From Pikeienuella piscinae (lineage in GTDB: Bacteria > Pseudomonadota > Alphaproteobacteria > Rhodobacterales > Rhodobacteraceae): DNA of 64,000 nt. Location of the stretch: NCBI RefSeq assembly GCF_011044155.1, contig NZ_CP049056.1, positions 4,096,001 to 4,160,000 on the forward strand, in the 5' to 3' direction. Shown here piece by piece: positions 1 to 9,382 of this stretch. How positions within the stretch are numbered: position 1 is the stretch's first letter; each line of letters opens with the position of its first letter. The notes beneath the pieces are model-generated. The model worked only from the letters and a program-made list of their open reading frames with translations, was not told where the DNA came from and made no database searches. The position numbers were made by a program, and so were the translations under genes.

Positions 1-674
1 GCCTGCCGAACGTCGCCGGCGATTACGACGCCGCCCGCAAGCTGATGGAAGCGCAGAAGCCGTGGTTCGACAAGGTTTTCGGTGATGACGGCATGATGGT
101 CATCAGCTATGCGCCCTGGCCGGGGCAAGGTTTCTACACCGATTTCCCCGTCGAAGACGGCTCCAAGTTCCAGGATGTGAAACTTCGCATCTATTCCCCG
201 GCGACCCAGCGGATGGGCGAGCTTCTGGGCTTCCAGGCGACGATCCTGCCGTTCGCCGAGGTGCCGCAGGCCTTCTCTACCGGATTGATTGAGGCGCTCT
301 TCACCTCAGCGCAGACTGGCAACGACATCCAAGCCTGGGACTATGTGGATCATTTCACCTATACGGGCTCGATGCACAACAAGAACGGGTTCATCATCAA
401 CAAGCGCGCCCTCAAGGCGCTGGACCCCAAGCTGCAGGAAGCCATTCTCGCGGCGGGTGAGCGGGCCACGGAAAGAGCGTTCAAGCTGAGCAAGGAAGCT
501 TCGGACGAAACTCAGGCCAAACTGGTCGAGAACGGCATGATCGTTACCGAGGCTTCGCCGGAATTGCAGGCGAAGCTGGCCGAAATCGGCAAAGCCATGA
601 CCGAGGAATGGAGCGCGCAGGCTTCACCGGAAGAACTGGAGGTTCTGAAGGCTTATCAGGCTTCGATGCAGTAA
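1..674 (+). CDS. TRAP transporter substrate-binding protein, DctP family (5' end missing)
   Basis: This is the C-terminal two thirds of a periplasmic DctP-type binding protein. The frame is open from base 3 with no start, so the gene begins before the window; about 224 residues are present where the family has about 330. It carries the family's central segment, with the FAEVPQAFSTGLIEA stretch that forms part of the ligand cleft, followed by the long helical C-terminus. It would capture a carboxylate-type solute and hand it to the DctQ/DctM pair encoded next. The substrate cannot be read from the sequence. A GC hairpin lies directly after the stop. Confidence 0.9.
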   Translation, partial: LPNVAGDYDAARKLMEAQKPWFDKVFGDDGMMVISYAPWPGQGFYTDFPVEDGSKFQDVKLRIYSPATQRMGELLGFQATILPFAEVPQAFSTGLIEALFTSAQTGNDIQAWDYVDHFTYTGSMHNKNGFIINKRALKALDPKLQEAILAAGERATERAFKLSKEASDETQAKLVENGMIVTEASPELQAKLAEIGKAMTEEWSAQASPEELEVLKAYQASMQ

Positions 675-689
675 GATCACCCACTGGGC

Positions 690-718
690 CGGCTGCGCGT
701 CCGCACGGCGCGCAGCCG
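690..718 (+). other. GC-rich hairpin between TRAP dctP and dctQ
   Basis: This is a perfect 10-bp inverted repeat (CGGCTGCGCG / CGCGCAGCCG) with a 9-base loop, 15 bases after the dctP stop and before dctQ. There is no T-run, so it is more likely a 3'-end stabiliser or partial attenuator than a full terminator. It could keep binding-protein mRNA above permease mRNA. Confidence 0.5.
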
Positions 719-745
719 CGACCCGCCATGCGCAAAGGTGTGTGA

Positions 746-1255
746 ATGCTTCGATCCATCGTTCTGAATCTGTCTCGAATCTGCGGCGGGCTCGCCGCCT
801 GTTTCCTCGCGCTGATCGCCGTCGCGACAATCCTGCAAGTCGTCGCGCGCCAGTTCGGGCAGGCTGTCGAGACCACCGAACTGTCCGGCTTCTTTCTCGC
901 GGCCTCCACCTTTCTCGGCCTCGCCTACACATTCATCAACGGCGGGCATGTCAGAATCTCGCTCGTTTCGCAGTTCGCCTCCGAACGCGTAAGGCGGCCG
1001 ATTGAGCTTTGGGCCTGCGGAGTCGCCCTGGCGGTGACGGGCTTCGCGACCTGGCACATGATCGCCTTTACTTATGAGACCTACTCTTTCGGAGACCTGA
1101 GTCCCGGGTTGCTGGCCGTCCCGCTCTGGATTCCGCAATCGGCGCTCGCCTTCGGGCTGCTCGTCCTGATGCTCGCCATCGTCGAACAGGGCGCGCTCGT
1201 GATCGCGGGGCGCCCGGCGGGCTACGCGATCAACATCGACGGCACGGCGGAATAG
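746..1255 (+). CDS. TRAP transporter small permease, DctQ family
   Basis: This is a 169-residue membrane protein with four predicted hydrophobic helices (about residues 12-35, 48-65, 87-110 and 128-150), the usual size and layout of DctQ. It includes the conserved early E-T-T-E-L-S-G-F region. It would pair with the large permease that starts 3 bases downstream to form the Na+-driven inner-membrane transporter served by the binding protein upstream. The ATG at 746 gives an N-terminus that runs straight into helix 1. Substrate unknown. Confidence 0.88.
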   Translation: MLRSIVLNLSRICGGLAACFLALIAVATILQVVARQFGQAVETTELSGFFLAASTFLGLAYTFINGGHVRISLVSQFASERVRRPIELWACGVALAVTGFATWHMIAFTYETYSFGDLSPGLLAVPLWIPQSALAFGLLVLMLAIVEQGALVIAGRPAGYAINIDGTAE

Positions 1256-1258
1256 GGC

Positions 1259-2563
1259 GTGGAACCGGTCGCGCTCGCATCGCTCGTACTGGTCCTGGCG
1301 CTTTTCGTGCTGCTGGGCTCCGGCGTCTGGATCGCGCTTTCGCTGCTGTCGGCCGGTGTGATCGTTTTCACCTTCTTCGCGCCGTTGCCGCCGGGGTCGA
1401 TCATGGCTTCGACCATGTGGGACTCCAGCTGGAACTGGGCGCTGACCGCATTGCCGCTCTTCGTCTGGATGGGTGAGATACTCATGCGATCGGGTCTTTC
1501 ATCGAGCCTCTTTCGCGGCCTCTCACCCTGGGTGGCGCGGCTTCCGGGCGGGCTGATGCATGTGAATGTGCTCGGCTGTGGCGTGATGGCGGCGGTCGCG
1601 GGCTCCTCCGCGGTGACCTGCGCGACGGTCGGACGCATGAGCATTCCGGAGCTTTCGAGGCGCAATTACGACCCGCGGATGATGATCGGCTCACTCGCCG
1701 GCGCGGGAACGTTCGGGTTGCTGATCCCGCCCTCGATCATCATGATCGTCTACGGTGTGGTTGCGCAGCAGTCGGTGGCCCGCCTTTTCATCGCGGGCAT
1801 CCTGCCCGGTCTGATGCTGATCGGGCTGTTCTCCTCCTATATCGCGCTCTGGTCGCTGCTGAACCCGTCGAAACAGGGCGACCGACCGCCGCCGACGTCG
1901 CTGAGGGAGAAGCTGACCGCGTCGCGCGACCTGATGCCCGTCGCGGCGCTCATCGCCGCGATCATCGGCTCCATCTACGGCGGGATCGCCACGCCGACCG
2001 AGGCGGCGTCCATCGGCATCCTCGGCGCGCTGCTTCTCTGCGTCGTCAACGGCACGCTGAGCCGCAGCATGTTCGTCGAGAGCCTGCTGGCCGCGACGCG
2101 CATCTCGTGCATGATCTCGTTCATAATCGCCTGCGCCGCCTGTCTCTCGATCGCGGTCGGCTTTGCGGACATACCCCGCGTCGCGGCCGCATGGGTCAAG
2201 AGCATGGAGCTTTCTCCCGTCGGGCTCATCCTCGTGCTGACGGTCTTCTTCCTTCTCCTCGGATGTTTCCTGGAAGGGATTTCGATCCTTGTGCTTTCCA
2301 GCTCGGTCGTGTTGCCGATGATACAGGCGGCGGGAATCGATCCGATCTGGTTCGGTATCTACGCCGTGATCGTCATCGAATGCGCGCAGATCACACCGCC
2401 CGTCGGTTTCAACCTCATCGTGCTGAAGTCCCTGACGAGCCGGGGGATCGGAGAGATCGCCATTGCGACATTCCCTTTCCTCTGCGTTCTTCTCACGGCG
2501 ATCGTCCTGATCGTGCTGATGCCCGAGATCGTGACCTTCCTGCCGAATCTTATGCTTGGCTGA
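1259..2563 (+). CDS. TRAP transporter large permease, DctM family
   Basis: This is a 434-residue, highly hydrophobic protein with about 12 transmembrane segments, typical of DctM. It has the family hallmarks: a G-SSAVTCATVGR loop near residue 120, the GTFGLLIPPSI motif near residue 150, a second TPTEAASIG repeat near residue 240 and ITPPVGFN near residue 375. The GTG start lies 3 bases after the dctQ stop, implying translational coupling. It forms the transport channel and closes the P-Q-M operon; no further gene follows in the 239 bases before the ABC operon. Confidence 0.92.
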   Translation: MEPVALASLVLVLALFVLLGSGVWIALSLLSAGVIVFTFFAPLPPGSIMASTMWDSSWNWALTALPLFVWMGEILMRSGLSSSLFRGLSPWVARLPGGLMHVNVLGCGVMAAVAGSSAVTCATVGRMSIPELSRRNYDPRMMIGSLAGAGTFGLLIPPSIIMIVYGVVAQQSVARLFIAGILPGLMLIGLFSSYIALWSLLNPSKQGDRPPPTSLREKLTASRDLMPVAALIAAIIGSIYGGIATPTEAASIGILGALLLCVVNGTLSRSMFVESLLAATRISCMISFIIACAACLSIAVGFADIPRVAAAWVKSMELSPVGLILVLTVFFLLLGCFLEGISILVLSSSVVLPMIQAAGIDPIWFGIYAVIVIECAQITPPVGFNLIVLKSLTSRGIGEIAIATFPFLCVLLTAIVLIVLMPEIVTFLPNLMLG

Positions 2564-2802
2564 CGGCGATCCGGCGCGGGCCGAAAAGTCGCCCGAGGTT
2601 TCGGCGGCGCGCGTCCCTCGCGTTCTGTTCCCACGCGGCATCCCGCGGCGCGGAGTCCTGTCTTTTCCCGGTGTTTTCGCGGCTGCGGATCACGCTACTT
2701 AAGTCGTATCCGAAGGGATCGGTATCAGAGTTGCGGAGCCCAATTGCGGTTTGTTAGTGTCTGAAAAATTAGGCAGAACTCCGATGCGAGGAGAGATTGC
2801 GC

Positions 2803-3867
2803 ATGGCGACGGTCGTCTTTCGGGACGTACGCAAGGCGTTCGGCAGCGTCGAGGTGCTGCATGGAGTAAGTTTCGATATCGAAGAGGGCGAATTCGTCGT
2901 TCTTGTCGGCCCGTCGGGATGCGGAAAGTCCACGCTGCTCCGGCTGCTCGCAGGGCTTGAGCATATCACTTCAGGCGATATCATGATCGGCGAGAGGGTG
3001 GTGAACGCGCTGCCGCCCAAGGAACGCGACATCGCCATGGTGTTCCAGAACTACGCGCTCTACCCGCATCTGACGGTGGGCGAGAACATGGGCTTCTCGC
3101 TCACGCTCGCGAACCGGCCCAAGGCCGAGATCGCCGAGAAGGTCGGGCCGGCGGCGGAGATCCTCGGGCTCTCCAATCTCCTCGACCGCTATCCGCGCCA
3201 GCTTTCCGGCGGGCAGCGCCAGCGTGTCGCCATGGGGCGCGCGATCGTGCGCGACCCGCAGGTCTTTCTCTTCGACGAGCCGCTCTCAAACCTCGACGCC
3301 AAGCTGCGCGTCTCGATGCGCGCCGAGGTCAAGAACCTCCATCAGCGCCTCAGGACCACCACGGTCTACGTCACGCACGACCAGATCGAGGCGATGACCA
3401 TGGCCGACAAGATCGTCGTCATGCAGGACGGGATCGTCGAGCAGATCGGCGCGCCGCTCGAACTTTACGACAGTCCCGCCAACCTCTTCGTGGCGGGCTT
3501 CATCGGCTCGCCGGCGATGAACATGCTTCCGGGCCGGATCGACCCCGACAATTCCAGCCGCTTCATCAGCGGCGACGGCGTCGCCCTGCCGATCGGCCGG
3601 CCGCTGGCGCAGACGCCGAAGGACGGCGCGATCTACGGTCTTCGGCCGGAGGCGATGCTGCTCGGCGGGGATGTCCCGCTCAGGGTCGAGGTTGTCGAGC
3701 CGACCGGCTCGGAGACACATGTGATCGGGCGTATCGCGGGGGTCGAGGTCGTCGGCGTCTTCCGCGAACGCATTGACGCCGGGCCAGGTGACGACATCGG
3801 AATTTCCGTCGACACGACCGCGACGCATCTCTTCGACGCTGCGTCCGGAAAACGCGTTTCGGTCTGA
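2803..3867 (+). CDS. ABC transporter ATP-binding protein, MalK/UgpC type (CUT1)
   Basis: This is a 354-residue ATPase. It shows Walker [10 protein letters not shown] near residue 36, the Q-loop in [10 protein letters not shown], the signature [14 protein letters not shown] near residue 132, Walker [17 protein letters not shown] and the switch His in VTHDQ. The last 120 residues form the MOP/TOBE-like domain seen in sugar ABC ATPases. ATG 2803 is preferred over the TTG two codons earlier because AGGAG ends 9 bases before it. It energises the two permeases at 5315 and 6264. Unusually, the ATPase gene comes first in the operon, before the binding protein. Confidence 0.93.
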   Translation: MATVVFRDVRKAFGSVEVLHGVSFDIEEGEFVVLVGPSGCGKSTLLRLLAGLEHITSGDIMIGERVVNALPPKERDIAMVFQNYALYPHLTVGENMGFSLTLANRPKAEIAEKVGPAAEILGLSNLLDRYPRQLSGGQRQRVAMGRAIVRDPQVFLFDEPLSNLDAKLRVSMRAEVKNLHQRLRTTTVYVTHDQIEAMTMADKIVVMQDGIVEQIGAPLELYDSPANLFVAGFIGSPAMNMLPGRIDPDNSSRFISGDGVALPIGRPLAQTPKDGAIYGLRPEAMLLGGDVPLRVEVVEPTGSETHVIGRIAGVEVVGVFRERIDAGPGDDIGISVDTTATHLFDAASGKRVSV

Positions 3868-3947
3868 GGCGCAGCCTGCGCGAACAGCCGGGCGGCGGGA
3901 CCCCGGCTTTCGGAAGCTGAACTATCCCGCGACAAGGAGAGACGCTC

Positions 3948-5249
3948 GTGACCAACATTGATCGCAGAACCCTGATGGCCGGCGCCGCCGGTCTTGCGGC
4001 CACCACGGCCATCGGCGGCCGCGCGTTCGCGCAGTCTGCGCCCACCTTCACGCCCGAGGACGGCGCCAGCCTGCGCCTCTTGCGCTGGGTGCCCTTCGTT
4101 TCAGGCGAAGAGGAAGCCTGGAACGCGAACACCAAGGCCTTCACCGAGGCCACCGGCGTCGAGGTCCGGATCGACCAGGAAAGCTGGGAGGACGTGCGTC
4201 CCAAGGCGGCGGTGGCCGCGAATGTCGGCTCCGGCCCCGACATCGTGATGAGCTGGTTCGACGACCCGTTCCAGTACCCTGACAAGCTGGTTGATGTGAC
4301 CGATCTCGCCGTGGCTCTCGGTGAGGCGAATGGCGGCTGGTATGAGGGGCCGCGCGACTACGCCGTCAGGGACGGCCGATTCATCGCCCTGCCGCTCGCG
4401 GCGATCGGCAACGCCATCTGCTACCGCGAAAGCCATGTGAAGGCCGCTGGCTTCTCAGAATTCCCGAACGACAGCGAAGGCTTTCTCGAACTCTGCAAGG
4501 CGATGAAAGCCAACGGCACCCCTGCGGGCTTCCCGCACGGCAAGGCGGTCGGCGACGGCAACAATTACGCCCACTGGCTGCTCTGGAGCCAGGGCGGAAA
4601 GATGATCAACGAGGACGGCACGGTCGGCATCGATTCGGCCGAGACCCGCGCGGCGATCGAATACGCGAAGGCGCTCTACGAGACCTTCATTCCCGGCACC
4701 GAGAGCTGGCTGGACATCAACAACAACCGCGCTTTCCTCGCCGGGCAGGTCTCGCTGACCGCCAATGGCGTCTCGCTCTACTACGCGGCCGCCAAGGATC
4801 CGGCGATGGCCGAGATCGCCGAGGACATCCGCACGACGACCCTGCCGATCGGACCGGTCGGCAAGTCTGTCGAACTTCACCAGACCACGTCGCTCTCGAT
4901 CTTCAATCACACGAAGTATCCGGAGGCGGCCATGGCCTATCTCCAGTTCATGTACGAGGCGGATCGCATGAACGCCTGGATCGAAGGCGCCAGCGCCTAT
5001 TGCTGTCAGGCGCTGAAGGGCTTCGCAGACAATCCGGTCTGGACCTCGAATCCGATCCACGCGCCCTACGCCAAGGCGTCCGAGAGCCTGCGGCCGAACG
5101 GCTACGCCGGCCCGCTCGGCTACGCGTCGGCGGGCGTCATGGCCGACTACGTTCTGGTGGACATGTTCGCCTCGGCCGTGACCGGTCAGGCGTCCACGGA
5201 CGACGCCATTGCCAACGCGGCGCGCCGCGCGAACCGTTACTACAGCTGA
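3948..5249 (+). CDS. ABC transporter sugar-type extracellular binding protein, Tat-exported
   Basis: This is a 433-residue periplasmic protein of the bacterial extracellular solute-binding family 1. The N-terminus reads DRRTLMAGAAGLAA and ends in GGRAFAQ, a twin-arginine signal with a likely cleavage after Ala-Phe-Ala. It is therefore probably exported folded by Tat. A GTG start at 3948 follows AAGGAGAG. The mature part has the bilobal pattern of CUT1 binding proteins (QESWEDVRPKAAVAA, AAMAYLQFMY). Sitting between the ATPase and the two permeases, it should bind a carbohydrate or polyol; which one cannot be told. A strong hairpin follows. Confidence 0.92.
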   Translation: MTNIDRRTLMAGAAGLAATTAIGGRAFAQSAPTFTPEDGASLRLLRWVPFVSGEEEAWNANTKAFTEATGVEVRIDQESWEDVRPKAAVAANVGSGPDIVMSWFDDPFQYPDKLVDVTDLAVALGEANGGWYEGPRDYAVRDGRFIALPLAAIGNAICYRESHVKAAGFSEFPNDSEGFLELCKAMKANGTPAGFPHGKAVGDGNNYAHWLLWSQGGKMINEDGTVGIDSAETRAAIEYAKALYETFIPGTESWLDINNNRAFLAGQVSLTANGVSLYYAAAKDPAMAEIAEDIRTTTLPIGPVGKSVELHQTTSLSIFNHTKYPEAAMAYLQFMYEADRMNAWIEGASAYCCQALKGFADNPVWTSNPIHAPYAKASESLRPNGYAGPLGYASAGVMADYVLVDMFASAVTGQASTDDAIANAARRANRYYS

Positions 5250-5256
5250 CCAAAGC

Positions 5257-5288
5257 CGGCGGGCGGGGGTGACCAACCCCGCCCGCCG
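5257..5288 (+). other. GC-rich hairpin after the ABC binding-protein gene
   Basis: This is a perfect 12-bp inverted repeat (CGGCGGGCGGGG / CCCCGCCCGCCG) with an 8-base loop, starting 8 bases after the binding-protein stop and ending 26 bases before the first permease gene. It lacks a T-tract. A role in differential expression (more binding protein than permease) is inferred. Confidence 0.55.
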
Positions 5289-5314
5289 CGCCACGTTCGT
5301 GAAGAGGGGCCGAA

Positions 5315-6250
5315 ATGGCTAGCGCCACAACACCCGCGCGGAGCAGATCGTTCCTTGGCTGGCTGACTGAAAGCCGGAACGGCCTGGGGCTGATGTTCAT
5401 GCTGCCCGCCGCCGTGTTCCTCCTCTGCTTTCTGACCTATCCGCTCGGCCTCGGCGTCTGGCTCGGCTTCACCGACACGCGCATCGGCCGCACCGGGCAG
5501 TTCGTCGGCATCGAGAATTACATCTGGCTGTTCGACGATCCGGTCTTCCGACTCTCGGTCTTCAACACCATTCTTTACACCACCGTCGCTTCGGTCCTGA
5601 AATTCGGTCTGGGCCTGTGGCTCGCACTGCTCCTGAACGAGAAACTGCCGGCGAAGTCGTTGTTCCGGGCGATCATCCTCCTGCCGTGGGTCGTCCCCAC
5701 GGTGCTTTCAGCGCTGGCGTTCTGGTGGATTTTCGACAGCCAGTTCTCGATCATCTCCTGGGTTCTGATGGAGATGGGCTGGATCGACGCGCCGATCAAC
5801 TTCCTTGGTGATCCGACCAACGCGCGCATCTCGGTGATCGCCGCCAATGTCTGGCGCGGCATCCCGTTCGTGGCGATTTCGCTGCTCGCCGGCCTTCAGA
5901 CCATTCCCGCCTCCCTCAACGAGGCTGCGGCGCTCGACGGCGCCACGTCCTGGCAGCGGTTCCGGCGCATCACGCTGCCGCTTCTCACGCCGATCATCGC
6001 CGTGGTGATGACCTTTTCGATCCTTTTCACCTTTACCGACTTTCAGCTGATCTACGTGCTGACCCGCGGCGGCCCGGTGAACGCCACCCATCTTATGGCG
6101 ACGTTGAGCTTCCAGCGCGCCATCCCCGGCGGCCAGCTGGGCGAGGGCGCGGCGATCGCGGTCGCCATGATCCCCTTCCTTCTCGCCGCCATTCTCTTCA
6201 GCTTCTTCGGCCTGCAGCGCCGGAAATGGCAGCAGGGCGGGTCCGACTAA
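5315..6250 (+). CDS. Carbohydrate ABC transporter permease, MalF/UgpA type
   Basis: This 311-residue inner-membrane permease has six predicted helices. The cytoplasmic EAA loop reads EAAALDGATSWQRFRRITLP near residues 209-228 and contacts the MalK-type ATPase. The short hydrophilic N-terminus (ATTPARSRSFLGW) is followed at once by helix 1. It forms a heterodimeric channel with the permease encoded 13 bases downstream. ATG 5315 has GAAGAGGGG just upstream. Size and motif fit the CUT1 class well. Confidence 0.93.
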   Translation: MASATTPARSRSFLGWLTESRNGLGLMFMLPAAVFLLCFLTYPLGLGVWLGFTDTRIGRTGQFVGIENYIWLFDDPVFRLSVFNTILYTTVASVLKFGLGLWLALLLNEKLPAKSLFRAIILLPWVVPTVLSALAFWWIFDSQFSIISWVLMEMGWIDAPINFLGDPTNARISVIAANVWRGIPFVAISLLAGLQTIPASLNEAAALDGATSWQRFRRITLPLLTPIIAVVMTFSILFTFTDFQLIYVLTRGGPVNATHLMATLSFQRAIPGGQLGEGAAIAVAMIPFLLAAILFSFFGLQRRKWQQGGSD

Positions 6251-6263
6251 TGGAGAATCCGGC

Positions 6264-7151
6264 ATGAGCGGCCCGAGCGCGGCGACCAGTGACGACATCG
6301 TCGGCATGGAGCAGTTCAATTCGCTCCCGCGGCGGATTCTCGTCGTGTATCTTCCCCTCGCGGTTTTCGTATTCGTCCTGCTCTTTCCATTCTACTGGAT
6401 GACGATTACGGCGATCAAACCGAACCACCAACTCACCAATTACGAGGAATACAGCCCGTTCTGGGTGATCCAGCCGACGCTGGAGCATGTCAGGTATCTC
6501 TTTTTCGAGACCTCCTATCCGGGCTGGCTCTGGAACACGATGCTGGTGGCGACCGCATCGACCGTGATCGCGCTGGCCGCCTCGGTTTTCGCCGCTTACG
6601 CCATCGAGCGGGTGCGGTTCTCGGGTGCGCGCGTCACCGGTCTGCTGATCTTTCTCGCTTATCTCGTGCCGCCGTCGATCCTGTTCATTCCGCTCGCATT
6701 CATCGTCTTCCAGGTCGGCATCTTCGACACGCGCCTCGCGCTGATCCTGACCTATCCGACCTTTCTGATCCCGTTCTGCACCTGGCTATTGATGGGGTAT
6801 TTCCGCACGATCCCCTTCGAGCTTGAGGAAAGCGCCCTGGTGGACGGCGCGACGCGCTGGCAGATCCTTACCCGTGTGATTCTTCCACTTGCGGTTCCGG
6901 GGCTGATCTCGGCCGGTATCTTCGCTTTCACGCTGTCGTGGAACGAATTCATCTATGCGCTCACCTTCATCTCTTCGTCCGAGAACAAGACCGTCCCCGT
7001 CGGCGTGCTGACCGAACTGGTGCGCGGCGATATCTACGAATGGGGGGCGCTGATGGCCGGGGCGCTCTTCGGGTCGCTTCCCGTGGTGGTCCTCTATTCA
7101 TTCTTTGTGGACTACTATGTCTCGTCCATGACCGGCGCAGTGAAGGAATGA
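6264..7151 (+). CDS. Carbohydrate ABC transporter permease, MalG/UgpE type
   Basis: This is a 295-residue permease with six predicted helices and the second EAA-type loop, ESALVDGATRWQILTRVILP, near residues 192-211. MalG partners usually carry this variant beginning E-S/A-A. It starts 13 bases after the MalF-type gene behind a GGAGAAT ribosome site and is the last gene of the ABC operon. The end of the protein (YYVSSMTGAVKE) is the typical MalG C-terminus, which docks on the ATPase. Confidence 0.93.
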   Translation: MSGPSAATSDDIVGMEQFNSLPRRILVVYLPLAVFVFVLLFPFYWMTITAIKPNHQLTNYEEYSPFWVIQPTLEHVRYLFFETSYPGWLWNTMLVATASTVIALAASVFAAYAIERVRFSGARVTGLLIFLAYLVPPSILFIPLAFIVFQVGIFDTRLALILTYPTFLIPFCTWLLMGYFRTIPFELEESALVDGATRWQILTRVILPLAVPGLISAGIFAFTLSWNEFIYALTFISSSENKTVPVGVLTELVRGDIYEWGALMAGALFGSLPVVVLYSFFVDYYVSSMTGAVKE

Positions 7152-7298
7152 CCTGAAACCCGGCGCGGCCCGTCCCGTGCGGGCGCGGCGTCTCGGGAGT
7201 CATCAGCCGATACGCTGGGCGTCCGCCTGTCGATCCGACGCAATATAACCGGGCCTTTTCTGTTCCCGGGCGTCGCCCGCCGCCGCGGCCAAGAGACG

Positions 7299-8990
7299 CT
7301 ACGCCGGGGGCTCGTTCCCGATCGGTTTCAACGGCGTGTCATCATGCGACGGCACTGTCTCGCGCTCGATCATCCGGTGCACTCGCGGTCGCTCTGGGCC
7401 GCGGTGCAGAGCGACGAGCCGGTCGTAGGACGCCTGGTCGGCCTGCGTGCGCCGTTCATTGTGCCGCACATACTCCACCCATGTCGGGACATGATAACAC
7501 TCGGTCCAGACATCGGGATTTTCGAGATCGCGCAGCAATGTCCAATGTTGCGCGCCGTCGCGTATCCGGATGCGCCTGCGTTCGCTCATCGCGGAGAGGA
7601 AACGCGGCACGTTCGCCTGATCGATCACATAGTCGACCATGATCATGATCGGCCCGCTGCGCTGGGTCAGGTCCAGCCGAAGCGGGGGTTCGCGAAAGCG
7701 ATTCAGCGGGTCGAGATCCAGCATTCCGTACGCCGGCACCGGCAAGGCGAAACCGACGGCCGCGCCCAGGACGAGAGCGGCGGTCGCGACCAGCAGAGCG
7801 ACGTCGGAGCCGTAGTGTTCCGCGATTACGCCTGCGATCCAGCTGCCGGCGGCCATGCCGCCGAAAACGCCAGTCTGGTAGAGCGCCAGCGCCCGTCCGA
7901 CCACCCAGCGCGGCGTCGACAGTTGGATCGTCACGTTGAACATCGACAGCACGACCACCCAGCAAGCGCCGCCGAGCAGAAGGGCGCCGCCGCTGATCGC
8001 ATAGTTGGTGCTCAGCGCGAGAACGAGGCAGCTCACCCCGAATCCGATGAACGACCCGCGGGCGATGGTCTCGTTCTCGAACTGTTCGCGCAGCCGCGCG
8101 TTCGCCAGCGCGCCGAAGACCGCGCCGACGCCGAAACAGCCGAGCATGACGCCGTAAACGAGCGCGCGCCCGTTCAGGTTCTCGCGCACGACGAGTGGCA
8201 GCAAGGCGAGGAGCGCAATCGCGGAAAGCCCGAAGAGAAAGCTCCTCACGATGACCCGGATAAGGTTCGGCGACATCGCGACGTAGCGGAGCCCCGCCTT
8301 GAAGGCGGCGCCCAGCGGCTCCCTCGGCAAGTTGCGCTGAGGCGCCGCGGGATGCCAGCGAAACAGCGCCGCGATGATCGCGATATAGCTGAGCGCGTTG
8401 ACCGCGAAAGCCGCCGCCGCGCCGGCGAGCGCGACGATGGCGCCGCCAATCGCGGGGCCCACGCTGCGCATCAGATTGAACCCCATGCTGTTGAGCGCCA
8501 CCGCCGACGGCAGGTCGCTCTTCGGCACGATGTCGCCCATCGTGGCCTGCCATGATGGATTGTGGAGCGCCGTCCCGCACCCGATCAGGAAGGTGAAGCC
8601 AAGCAGCAACCACGGTGTGACGAACCCGGCATAGGCCAACAACGCGAGAGTGACCGATACAGCGAACATGAAGCACTGGGCCGTCAGCATCACGCGCCGG
8701 CGGTCGAATCCGTCGGCGAAAACCCCAGCCAGCATGGAGAAGATCACGATCGGCAGCGTGATCGAGGCCTGCACCAGCGCCACCATCCTCTCTGAATCCG
8801 ACAGGGTCGTCATCATCCATGCCGCGCCGACCGCTTGAACCAGCCCCCCGAAATTGGAGGTGAGGGCGGCGATCCAGAGCATTCGGAAAGTCTGATTTTG
8901 AAACAGCGCCAGCGGAGAAGTGCGGTAGGGCACGTCGACATCACCTTCGAACGGGCGACCAGAGCGCCTCGATAGCGGCAGTTTAGCCAT
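7299..8990 (-). CDS. MFS transporter, MFS_3 (EntS-like) family, with C-terminal soluble domain
   Basis: This is a 563-residue protein read from ATG 8990 (MAKLPLSRRSG). Residues about 30-420 contain twelve hydrophobic helices with the MFS loop G-V-F-A-D-G-F-D-R-R-R near helix 3. Residues about 430-540 are soluble and contain the IMIMVDYVIDQANVPRFL...RRRIRIRDGAQHW pattern found in MFS_3 (PF05977) members; it looks like a dimeric alpha/beta-barrel domain. Related proteins export siderophores or small metabolites. The frame stays open to 9233, but the extra 81 codons look like non-coding leader. It stands alone, convergent with the ABC operon. Confidence 0.85.
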   Translation of the reverse strand: MAKLPLSRRSGRPFEGDVDVPYRTSPLALFQNQTFRMLWIAALTSNFGGLVQAVGAAWMMTTLSDSERMVALVQASITLPIVIFSMLAGVFADGFDRRRVMLTAQCFMFAVSVTLALLAYAGFVTPWLLLGFTFLIGCGTALHNPSWQATMGDIVPKSDLPSAVALNSMGFNLMRSVGPAIGGAIVALAGAAAAFAVNALSYIAIIAALFRWHPAAPQRNLPREPLGAAFKAGLRYVAMSPNLIRVIVRSFLFGLSAIALLALLPLVVRENLNGRALVYGVMLGCFGVGAVFGALANARLREQFENETIARGSFIGFGVSCLVLALSTNYAISGGALLLGGACWVVVLSMFNVTIQLSTPRWVVGRALALYQTGVFGGMAAGSWIAGVIAEHYGSDVALLVATAALVLGAAVGFALPVPAYGMLDLDPLNRFREPPLRLDLTQRSGPIMIMVDYVIDQANVPRFLSAMSERRRIRIRDGAQHWTLLRDLENPDVWTECYHVPTWVEYVRHNERRTQADQASYDRLVALHRGPERPRVHRMIERETVPSHDDTPLKPIGNEPPA

Positions 8991-9382
8991 TCCAGCCGAC
9001 GTCAGCACGGGCGAGGGCGGATTACGGCCCGTCTGCGACGGTATACGAAAGTAGTATCGAGCAATTTCATTTGCGTAAATGAACGGTTGAGGTTTCAGAG
9101 ACGCATATCGTCCTTTCCCGCCGTAAGCTCCGAGATCGGGAACGGGAATGAAGGGATGGCTATTCCCGAGAGGAGCTTCGGCGCGCGCCCGGAAATCATC
9201 CGAATATCGGCGCGTTTTGCTGTTCATTTCCATGTCGGGAGGATGGGCGCGGGCGGCGCCGCCCGTGGTGAATGCTACGGGGCGCCGCGCGAATTATTGC
9301 AAGACATGGCGAATTCGGATACCCAGATTCCACGTCCGCTCAGGGGACAGGCGGGCCGCATCCGAAATGGGGGGACGCCGCA
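8991..9382. other. Intergenic region between divergent MFS and TRAP Q-P-M genes
   Basis: This is 392 bases without a convincing gene. It should hold the promoters of the MFS gene (leftward) and the TRAP operon (rightward). The one structure seen is an imperfect inverted repeat at 9125-9178: AAGCTCC / GGAGCTT outside and TCGGGA / TCCCGA inside. Confidence 0.5.

Noticed and set aside
8991-9233. 81-codon N-terminal extension of the MFS protein
   Set aside because: It is polar, without homology or a signal, and an ATG at 8990 gives the expected MFS start.
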